64,000 bases of DNA, taken from contig OZ034967.1 in the NCBI GenBank assembly GCA_964030785.1, positions 47,473,533 to 47,537,532 on the forward strand. The letters run 5' to 3'. Both the position numbers and the translations under genes were made by a program. This document shows positions 56,164 through 64,000 of the stretch, in pieces. Below the pieces are notes generated by a model that saw only the letters and a program-made list of their open reading frames with translations, was not told where the DNA came from and searched no databases. This DNA is from Siderastrea siderea. Its lineage: Eukaryota; Cnidaria; Anthozoa; Scleractinia; Rhizangiidae. Position 1 is the first letter of the stretch. Every line of letters starts with the position of its first letter.

Positions 56164-57086
56164 CCATCATGGAGTCTAGAGGAAACAAGGAAAATTAGGT
56201 ACATGTGATAATTGAATCAACTTTCTCTTGAGCTACATAATTTCCCTCACTTTAAGACCAGACCAAATAATTATATGTTCTTCATATTTGGTTCATAGAA
56301 CCAGGAATGGCCGGGGCAAAGAACAGGTAACACAACCAACAGGCGCTTGTTTGGAAAAGTCCACTTTGGCAATATGGGAAAAGAAAACATCACCAGTATG
56401 TGGAAAATAAATAATTAACCAGGTAGAGGTTTTGGCAAGGTTTTGGGTATTTAATTATTTGCAAGGCTATGTGGGCAAAATTCTAAGTAGGATCACAGTA
56501 CATGTACAAGGAGGCACCTAATTCAAATAATCTGATTCTCGAGGAGTAACGAAAATTTGAATTAGACGAGCAAATCCAAACGTCAACTTCTCCCTGAGAA
56601 AAAAGTTTTTTGTGGCCTAAGAACAGTGATGTAAATTTTAAAAACCTGATCACAAGTTACGCAAGTTATCTTGATTTTTTCTAAAAGTTACAAAAGGTTA
56701 TTGTAGAGAAAAGAAACCAAACCCCTTTAATATTCCTATATACCCCAAAACTAGCAAGCGTCATCTTTCCAAAGAAGAAATTACCATGCTGTGGGTGTTT
56801 TTTGGTAACTATTTTTGCACTTATGGCTTGAAAGTGCAGCGGAAATTGTCTTAAATAGTTTTGTTGTCAGAGAGGGGAGAAACTTGCAACATGTGGAAAT
56901 CGACATGGCTTGTTAATTTTTAGACAAAAGCATCTATCATCTATACAACACTGCATATCTCTCTCAGGAAAACCTTTTTGAAAACGAGTGTATACATATT
57001 TTTATATATGTTGATTGAGGTGCTGCTGGTCACACAACTACCAGAAACTAACAGTACATTAATAAAGAAACAAATGATGATGAAAT
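56164..57086. other. No recognised gene
   Basis: AT-rich sequence. The short ORF at 56228-56410 has no support. Confidence 0.4.
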
Positions 57087-57418
57087 CATATCAAAAAAGT
57101 GCACTTTCCCATACCGGTTATCTGTAAGGAATACAGACACGGAAAAACGAAATCTGCTAGAGCAGCTCTCCACCTGATGGGTAACGACAAGCAGTTTTTT
57201 TCATCAACATGGGAGCGTTTCATTCCATGCCTTTGTTCAAGGTCAACCTTTCCTCCCATGCTGGATGACACACAAAACACCTATCACCTAGGACAGCTTG
57301 CCCTCTCATACTGTGATGGAGGCAAGGATGGCACCTGCAGCTGTGAAATGACGCCAAAAACTTGCCCTATGGTTACGGTAAACTGGGAAGCTCTTGAGGG
57401 GCTTCCCCACGATTACAG
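57087..57418 (+). CDS. Unrecognised exon, continued at 57686
   Basis: The frame is open from before 57099 and reads 'KTKSARAALHLMGNDKQFFS', 'FIPCLCSRSTFPPML', 'YCDGGKDGTCSCEM' and 'EALEGLPHDYR', ending at a gtatgc donor in phase 2. It joins in frame to 57686 after ttcaacag, giving 'PHDYRIASLLAMILFVRSPA'. There are Cys residues but no clear finger pattern. The upstream border is not clear. It may belong to the TRAF-like gene or another host gene that is cut by the R2/28S insertion. Confidence 0.4.
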
Positions 57419-57685
57419 GTATGCTAATAAACTAGTTTCATTACAGCCCTAAATATTTCACTCAAAGTACCATTTAAACTAACAACATTGATTTATTTAT
57501 TCAATATGCCCACTTTTCAGAAGTAATGAAATTAAAATAATTTATGCAAATTTTGCAGTATTTTACAGTTACCACTCTTTTTTATTTATATTGTCTATGC
57601 AATATATAATCTTCTAACAGACTTTCTATATTCTGGTTTCCAGTATATTAAAACACAAACTGTCTTTTCATTCAACATTCAACAG

Positions 57686-57755
57686 GATTGCCAGCCTCCT
57701 GGCCATGATTCTGTTTGTCAGAAGCCCGGCTTTTCAGCCATTATTATCGCTTTTT
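57686..57755 (+). CDS. Exon truncated by the R2-like element
   Basis: It starts 'IASLLAMILFVRSPAFQPLL' in phase with the preceding exon. The reading runs into GC-rich sequence at about 57755, taken as the 5' border of the R2-like element. No continuation was recognised after 60960. Confidence 0.35.
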
Positions 57756-58303
57756 CGAGGCTCGGGATCCCGTGTCCGGTGGGCTGGCCGGTGGCGGTGG
57801 TCGTGGCTGGGTGGTGGACTAGCCTCAAAGTGCCCTATGGGCAGATGATTGTAGCAGGCGGTAATGCCCTGAAAGTATGGTGCAAGAATGTGTGTGGGCC
57901 TAAGTGCCCCTGTGGGCTAGAATGCCCTTGGAAACGCTGGGCATAGCGTCCCGAAGCGTACATATTGATAGGAGCGGTATAACGCTCGAGCCCGCGGCCC
58001 GAGGCCCCGATGGCTCTATAGCACCTATTCCATTGCGGTTGTACCGCATTTAGCCTCCAGGTAAGATCTTGGATGGCGAAAGTGAGGTGTAGTGCTGCCT
58101 ATCCTGCTGCGGCTGCCGGCATCGGTGGCTTTACGCCGGCTCGGGTGCCTGAGTCTACCATTTGTTATTTCATTCACCGTTCGCTACCTCACTTATCATA
58201 TAGCTGGGTGGGCAGTCGCCTGGTGAAGCTAACAGCACCCTAGGCCTGCAGGGGCTAGCTCTCCCTGCAGGTTTATGCAATTGCTCCAAGAACTACTAGA
58301 AGA
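57755..58303 (+). mobile_element. 5' untranslated region of the R2-like element
   Basis: The GC content jumps at about 57755, with blocks such as 'ggtgggctggccggtggcgg' and many short hairpins. R2 5' UTRs often hold an HDV-like ribozyme, but I could not fold one convincingly. Confidence 0.5.
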
Positions 58304-60567
58304 TTGACTGGGGCTGCCGCTGCGGCCCCATTTGGCAATTGTCGACCTGCTGATGCGGGGGCTGAGAACCTGGGTGTCCACCGCTGCCCCGATTGCTCGA
58401 GAGAGTTCGGGAAGGCTGTGGGGCTCAGCGTCCACCGCCGTAAAGCTCATCCTGAGGTGTACCACCGGGAGAATGTGCCGAAGCAGAGGACGAAGGCACG
58501 TTGGGACCGAGAGGAATTGGTTCTCCTCGCACGCGAAGAACTGCGTGCTGAGGCAGAGGGGGTGAAGGAGATGAACAAGCATCTCCATTCGCTATTCCCT
58601 AGCCGTACTTATGATTCCATCAAAAGTCAACGGCGGGCGGGTAACACACGTTACCGCCAAATCCTTAGTACTCTAAGGGCCGAACAACAGGCTCTGAACG
58701 GTAGTGACCAAGGTCAGGCCACTCCCAGCGTAGCTGAGGGAACAGGAGCAACATCTAGAACGCACGGCGGTGCGTCGTCGTTGCCATTCTCGCAACAAGA
58801 TCAAGCGACGGAATGCTTTGGAACCCAAGAGACCGATGATGGTGCGGGTGACTGGAGTAGGAAATTGAGGGATGCAATAGACGGTGTCGAACTTGACTTG
58901 CAGGGCTTAGGCCTTGATGAGATAGAGCCTGGTCAGCCATCTGACCGGGTTAGGAAGGTGTTGGATGATGAGTACGCCGTTTGGCTGCCACCTCTAGCGA
59001 GGGGATAGCCTAATCGGCGTGGCGGAGCCATTCAGACCAGGCTCCAGGGTCGTCCTAGAGTCAGGCGCAGGGCACAGTATGCCCGGGTACAGCGAAGCTT
59101 CCGTAAGGATCGCTCTCGTTGTGCTCAAGATGTCATCTCTGGCGCCTGGCAAGGCCCTCCAGCTACGCTTCCTATGGATACGCAGGAAACATTCTGGAGA
59201 GAGTTGTTCGAACATCCGTCGCGTCCCGATGATAGGTCCTTCCACCCCGTGGGTTCCACCAAATGGGAGCTCTTGGATCCGATTACTTCGGATGATGTCG
59301 CCAAGGCTCTCTCGAGAATGAAGGACGGCGCACCAGGTCCAGACGGTCGCAAACTCAAGGATGTGAAAGCCTTGCCTCCGGACCAGTTGGCTGCCCATTT
59401 CAATTTATGGCTGTTGGCGGGATACCTTCCGAGTGCCCTGCGGCAGGGCGAGACTGTTCTGCTCCCCAAGGAGGAGGGAGCGGGTGCTCCGGGGAAGTTC
59501 CGTCCGATCACGATATCAGATATCGTGGTCAGGTGCTTCCACCGAATAATAGCACAGTGAATGGAGGTGAACCTTCCGTTCAGTTCTCGCCAGAAGGCGT
59601 TCAGAAAGGGAGATGGTATTGCGGACTCGGTATGGTTTATCCAGGGGATCATCAGATATCGTGGTCAGGTGCTTCCACCGAATAATAGCACAGTGAATGG
59701 AGGTGAACCTTCCGTTCAGTTCTCGCCAGAAGGCGTTCAGAAAGGGAGATGGTATTGCGGACTCGGTATGGTTTATCCAGGGGATCATCCGTCACCATCA
59801 GGATGCCCTGAGGCCACTGAATATTGCCTTTGTGGACGTGAAGAAGGCCTTCGACTCGGTTTCCCACCAATCCATCCTGGTGGCGGCTGCACGTTTGGGA
59901 GTTCCACCGCCATTCTTGGGCTATCTGCGCGAGTTTTATAGCGATGCATGGACGGTTCTGAGAATTGGCACCGAACGTAGCGACCCCATCAGATTGGGGA
60001 GGGGGGTCTGACAAGGAGACCCGATGAGCGTCCACCTGTTCAACGCCCTAATTGTTATGGTGTTAGTTCAGCTTGATCCGGAGTTGGGAACGGAAGTGGG
60101 AAGTGTGCGAGTCAATCATGGCGCCTTTGCGGATGACATTGCGTTGTACGCTGTCACGCCGGCTGGACTGCAGGCGCTGGCTGATGACCTTAACCACGAG
60201 CTGGGGCTGTGTGGTTTGGAAATCAGTACAGGCCTGTTGGGAAAATCGGCTTCACTCCGCATTGACGTCGATGGCAGGGCGAAGAAGTGGGTGGTCAACC
60301 CACTTCCCCACCTTCGGGTGGCAGGGGAACTAATACCAGCAGTTTCCGTCAGCCAAGTCTACCGGTACCTGGGGGTGGAGATTTCGCCCCAGAGTACCAG
60401 GGCGAATGTTGCGAAGACGCTTGAGGATGGCTTGTCGAACATTTCGGCAGCCCCACTTAAGCCGCAGCAGAGGCTGTATATCGCCAGTTCTCATCTGTTG
60501 CCGTCACTGTATCATCAGTTGACTCTATCGCCAACCTCTGACAAGTACCTTGTAAGCGAGTCAACGC
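58304..60567 (+). pseudogene. R2-like non-LTR retrotransposon ORF, 3' truncated
   Basis: The N-terminus carries one CCHH finger ('CPDCSREFGKAVGLSVHRRK' then H) and a Myb-like helix ('KARWDREELVLLAREEL', 'SLFPSRTYDSIKSQRR'), the R2 arrangement. The RT follows: 'MKDGAPGPDGRKL', 'GKFRPITISDIV', motif A 'AFVDVKKAFDSVSH', motif B 'QGDPMSVHLFNAL', motif C 'AFADDIAL' and 'YRYLGVEIS'. It is broken by TAG (59006), TGA (59558), TGA (60009, just before QGDP) and a 136-bp tandem duplication. At least two stops fit CGA to TGA changes. The sequence ends near 'SPTSDKYL'; the CCHC and restriction-like endonuclease are missing. It adjoins 28S rDNA at the R2 target. Confidence 0.85.
59515..59786 (+). repeat. 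Exact 136-bp tandem duplication inside the R2-like ORF
   Basis: 59515-59650 equals 59651-59786 with no difference found. As 136 is not a multiple of three, it shifts the frame. Confidence 0.95.
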
Positions 60568-60570
60568 TGT

Positions 60571-60625
60571 AAGAGAGTCATAGTTACTCCCGCCACTTAC
60601 CCGCGCTTGGTTGAATTTCTCCACT

Positions 60626-60659
<34 letters not shown>

Positions 60660-60957
60660 CGTCAACACCGTTTCCGGCCATCGCAATGCTTTGTTTTAAT
60701 TAAACAGTCGGATTCCCCTAGTCACTGCCAGTTCTAAGTTCGTTGTTCGTCGCCTCCCGATTTGACCTCGCGGCCATAGCTGGGCCAATCCACGGGCAGT
60801 ACCTTCCCGGTCCGACCTCGGCCTTCCCGACCTTCGCCTCGCCCGAAGACTCAGCTAGGGAAGGGTTAACCTCGGCCAGTCCGGGCCGCCTCCAACCGCT
60901 TCAAGTCTCAGACCGAGAGACCCAACGCTTAGAGCCAATCCTTTTCCCGGAGCAATA
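60571..60957 (-). rRNA. 28S rRNA fragment (pseudogene), region upstream of the R2 site
   Basis: Read on the minus strand it is the large-subunit rRNA: 'aggattggctctaag', 'cccgtggattggcccagct', 'ggaatccgactgtttaatta', 'ctgcccagtgctctgaatgt' and finally 'gggagtaactatgactctct' with TTA. The last base corresponds to the edge of the R2 cleavage site (CTCTTAA/GG). About 387 bases are present. There are changes at normally invariant positions (for example 'gtggcggg' for 'acggcggg'), so it is a dead copy. The other end joins A-rich unique sequence at about 60960. Confidence 0.9.
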
Positions 60958-61294
60958 AGTTTGAAAAAAAAAACTTTTTTAGCAATTTTGGTCGAGTGAA
61001 GGGGGACGCGTAATTCGAGCCCCCACCAAAGGGGATTTTAAAAAATATGTTGCCATAGAGAAATGCAATCGGGTCGCATTTCTAGGAGACTTTGTGTTGC
61101 TGCAGATCCAAGAAGCGGTCCATCTTTTGATATTAGACCCTTGGAGACGAACAGTGTTCCAAAACAGGTCTATATGACAAGCACGAGTTGTATAGGGTCA
61201 TTTCCATGCTATGAATTGTATAAAATGTTATACGTTGTATTTTGGTATTGTTTTGATATAAGGGTTTGTGCCTAGCTACTGACAATGATTCGAA
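60958..61294. other. No recognised gene
   Basis: Begins with an A run and T run; otherwise unremarkable. Confidence 0.4.
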
Positions 61295-61515
61295 GGACTC
61301 TTATGAACAGCATTTGTAAGGACTGTTTTCATCAGGGCTTGAAAGGACTCTTACGAGTGGCAATTGTAAGGACTATTATGATCGGTGTTTGTAAGTACAG
61401 TTACGTCCTTTGCAAGGACTCTATTCATCAGAGTTTGAAAGGACTCTTGCCAATGATGTTTACAAGGACTCTTAGGACCGGAGTTTGTAAGGACTCTTAC
61501 GATCAGCATTTGTAA
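61295..61515 (+). repeat. 25-bp minisatellite, nine units
   Basis: Units of the form 'ggactcttacgatcagcattt' plus 'gtaa' follow each other without gaps. Eight are 25 bp and one (the fifth) is 21 bp. Units differ by several substitutions, with two recurring subtypes ('...catcag(g/a)g(c/t)ttgaaa' and '...tttgtaa'). Confidence 0.85.
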
Positions 61516-62043
61516 GTTACACCTGCCGATGCCCCTATCTAGGGCATAAATGGGGTGGCATCAGTGGGTGTAGACAGAACTGCCCTATACATGTGTGTGT
61601 GTCAAGGTGTCGCACATGTGCATGTCACTTGCGATTTTTTTGCAGTGTAAAATGGCCCCATGAATGGCCCTGCAACCAGAGAGTGACATGTAACAGAATT
61701 ATGTTACATCTTATCGGCACCAATGGCAGATGTTCGGCAAATGTTTTATGGTCCAATCACAGAGGTGGAAAACAGAAACCTGCCTCAACCTGCGTAATCT
61801 GAGGTTGTTAAAAGACCTCTTTTGCAAACATTCATAATAATTTTAATGGATGGCTACACGTGTGGAGAGTGAATGTACAGCCAAATCATCAATTCACTGT
61901 GGACCTTTTGGTTTTTACAAATCAAACAAAATCACGGTTCATTAATTTGATTGAAAATAAAATGGAGTAATTGAACAGCGTGGAAGTCAGTTTTGGTCTG
62001 CACATAAAGTTTTCAATGCAAAGAAATGGTGAGACAGAATGTG
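61516..62043. other. No recognised gene
   Basis: Nothing convincing on either strand. Confidence 0.4.
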
Positions 62044-62175
62044 TGGTTCCAGAAAATATCCAACCCCCCCCCCCCCACCAAAAGTCGTTGGAAATTCCGA
62101 GGGGGAGGGGGTCAAAGGGAGAAATCTCCAAGGGAAGGGGGTTCAAGTTGGGCCTTTATTTCCAGACGGTGTATG
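62044..62175. mobile_element. Fragment of the 'CCAGAAAATATCCATAC' MITE family, copy E
   Basis: Left end 'gtggttccagaaaatatcca', a run of 14 C, then 'ggaaattccgagggggaggg'. The right TIR is absent. Confidence 0.6.
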
Positions 62176-62447
62176 AAACACAACAATTGTTCGTAACGAA
62201 CAAATAGCAATCGAGAAAGGGTTAGAAATAAATAAATCCCTTCTCCATTCAGTTGAGCTTAAACATGTCTTGTCATTAACATTTTTGTTTTTGCTGTGAG
62301 TTTCCTGGAATCCCCAGAAAAACGAGGGCTTTTTGGAAACGAAAACCATACCGGCTCAAAATGGCCAACTGCAAATTGATCCCCAGATCCCTGCCCAAGT
62401 GCGACATTTTTATACTGATGCTGTAACCTCACTTCTGCAACTTGCGT

Positions 62448-63000
62448 TTGGTTATACATTGTTTCAAAGACATTCTGTCTCCAAAAGCTCCATCTATTGA
62501 GGTTGAAAACACGCAGAAAAGTAATGTTGAAGAAGTTCTTGACGCCTTAAAGGTCGTTGTCAGCAAGGAAGAAGAAATGTCACGGCAAAGAGTTGATGAG
62601 CTGGAAAAGAAAACTGGCGAATTACATGACGAAAAACGTAAAGTCAAAAACAACAGCATGCAAGTCCAAACTTGAAAACCTTGTCAAAGCTGAACACTGT
62701 CAGGAAATCCTCAGACAATGCTCGGAAAGAAAGAGGAAACTTCCAGCAAAGCTTCAAGAGGGAGGACTAGCAGAAGGGAGAGAGCAATTTTCAGTGGCCA
62801 GATGGTAGAGGTTTTGTGGAAAGAAAAGGATTTAGAAGGTACTAGCTGGAAACTGGGGTGGTATAGAGGAGAGGTTCAACGCTTCGATGAGGAGAACAAC
62901 GTTGTTTCATTTGGTACTTCAAGGATCGTTTCATTTACAGTCTCGATGGTACTGGGTCTCTTGTAGACGGTGTCATTCGTCAAGTTAATGAACCATAGTA
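62448..63000 (+). pseudogene. Coiled-coil plus Tudor-like domain gene, decayed
   Basis: The first frame (62448-62675) is a coiled coil ('EEVLDALKVVVSKEEEMSRQ', 'VDELEKKTGELHDEKRKVK'). The next frame continues 'LENLVKAEHCQEILRQCSER'. A third block from 62805 reads 'VEVLWKEKDLEGTSWKLGWY' with 'RGEVQRFDEENNVV', resembling a small Tudor/chromo-like barrel seen in many cnidarian uncharacterised proteins. After another frameshift it ends 'DGTGSLVDGVIRQVNEP' and a TAG. At least two frameshifts make it non-functional. The family identity is from memory. Confidence 0.5.
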
Positions 63001-64000
63001 GTGAGCTTTGGCAACCACGACGACAATGGCAGCGAGAATGGCACAAAACAATACTCATGATGATTGTTTTGATTCTGCACGTGCATTTTACATTTGGTAC
63101 ATTACTAAGCTGTTCCCTGCAAAACGGTAACATCAAACGATCAAATTAAAGGTTTTGTGGAGAACGTAAACACAGGACGGTCAATTTTCCTTTCTCTATA
63201 TTTAACCTGAAAGCCGCCACTATGAATCCAGCTCCTGGACAATTCAGTCAAATCAGACAAATTCAACAAATCGGAGCAGTTTAAAAGTAGTTTTAAAGAG
63301 CGCGAATTATTATTTTTTCAATGTTTTCCTTGCCGTTGTCATCATAGTTGCTAAAGCTCCCTAGTGACCCATTACATTACCCATTTCATTAACTTCTACT
63401 GCATGCATACATTTAGTCAAGGTCTTTATTGTTGACTTTCCTTCTGTTTGCTTACATAAATCAAGGAAATACAATTTACTGCATGTTACCCAGATAAAAG
63501 GGCCTCCGTGCCACATAATCTGTTTTTGTTTTGTTGTATCCAGTGTGATGGAGGGTTTCTCCTTTGTATGTATCATATGCATTGGACGTCACGTTCATGT
63601 TTCACGTAATTTCTCGTTCCCTTTCCTCGCTCAACCGTCAGAAGGCTCAGCTGCTCAGCCAGTAATTTTACTTGCAGCCGATGATTGTTAGTATGTCGCT
63701 TCGACGTTCGTATCAGCTGATATCTCTTAAAAAACACACGTTAATTAGCACACTGGAAGACAAGTAAGGTAAAGTAACGATAAGAAAAATGAATCCTATT
63801 TCTTCTTAACGTTTCAGCTGCATTTTACAAATGTTTACATTCCTTTTTAGCAAGACAGACAAAAACCGTACGTTCACAGTGACGGTTTTAGTGAGGTGAT
63901 CAAGATTCCTAAGCACTCGAGCAAATCATAAACGTAACCTACGCAACAACAAAAATTAGCTGTATGTTATTGATGTAAGAAATCGAACATTTCAAAGCTT
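63001..64000. other. No recognised gene
   Basis: Short minus-strand ORFs at 62876-63136 and 63361-63582 are unsupported. AT-rich with no repeat that I can relate to the rest of the window. Confidence 0.4.

Noticed and set aside
57755..57860. HDV-like ribozyme at the R2 5' end
   Set aside because: G/C-rich hairpins are present, but I could not find the double-pseudoknot pattern with confidence. A covariance-model search would decide.
58229..58588. 119-codon minus-strand ORF opposite the R2-like zinc finger
   Set aside because: Product of high GC content on the antisense of a real ORF.
60743..60958. 71-codon ORF on the plus strand
   Set aside because: It lies in antisense 28S rRNA sequence.
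61295..61515. CRISPR-like array
   Set aside because: No unique spacers; direct tandem repeat in a eukaryotic genome.

Overview
The window looks like nuclear DNA of a cnidarian, most likely an anthozoan such as a stony coral. It is AT-rich, introns have GT/AG borders, and coding exons are short. It is packed with transposon families common in cnidarians: DUF6589 transposases, ZMYM1/p52rIPK-like hAT, PGBD-like piggyBac, Penelope-like elements, L1-like LINEs, an R2-like element and THAP domains. This assignment rests on family recognition, not on a database search. I saw no tRNA gene, intact rRNA gene, CRISPR array or bacterial-type operon.

Layout. 0-4.3 kb: the 5' half of an L1-like LINE, then a decayed THAP/Kolobok-like transposase. 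8.2-15 kb: a broken ZAD-like exon, a Pro/Ser/Thr-rich gene broken inside a 30-bp minisatellite, several foldback elements and a dispersed repeat pair. 15.5-18.2 kb: a 1.6-kb element between TTAA sites carrying a spliced Cys-rich gene, then an exact 308-bp tandem duplication. 20.3-22.1 kb: a frameshifted THAP exon and an L1-like reverse transcriptase remnant. 22.3-39.0 kb: scattered exons of what is probably one host gene (SAM-like start, charged helix, UBX-like end). Its introns hold an apparently intact 5.3-kb hAT element, satellite and foldback repeats, a Penelope-like fragment, and a DUF3504 (Crypton/KIAA1958-like) pseudogene split by a 987-bp TIR element. 39.26-41.70 kb: a piggyBac element with perfect TTAA sites and one disabling deletion.

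42.20-51.44 kb is the most striking object. It is a 9,239-bp element with 86-bp terminal inverted repeats that are identical base for base and a perfect 9-bp target duplication. It carries two convergent, spliced and apparently intact genes: a DUF6589-type transposase (about 1,060 aa) and a RecQ-like superfamily 2 helicase (about 626 aa). It fits the helicase-bearing Academ (AcademH) type of DNA transposon and appears recently mobile.

51.6-57.8 kb: exons of a RING/TRAF-zinc-finger host gene, a tRNA-derived SINE and G-rich repeats. 57.75-60.57 kb: a GC-rich R2-like retrotransposon lacking its 3' part, abutting a piece of 28S rRNA in the opposite orientation (60,571-60,957). That piece ends within a base or so of the canonical R2 cut site, so this is a displaced piece of an R2-invaded rDNA unit. 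61-64 kb: a 25-bp minisatellite, a TIR-family fragment and a decayed coiled-coil/Tudor-like gene.

Taken together, one or two host genes are spread over tens of kilobases by insertions of very different ages. Three elements (Academ-type, hAT, piggyBac) look young. Three exact or near-exact short tandem duplications are either very recent or assembly artefacts.
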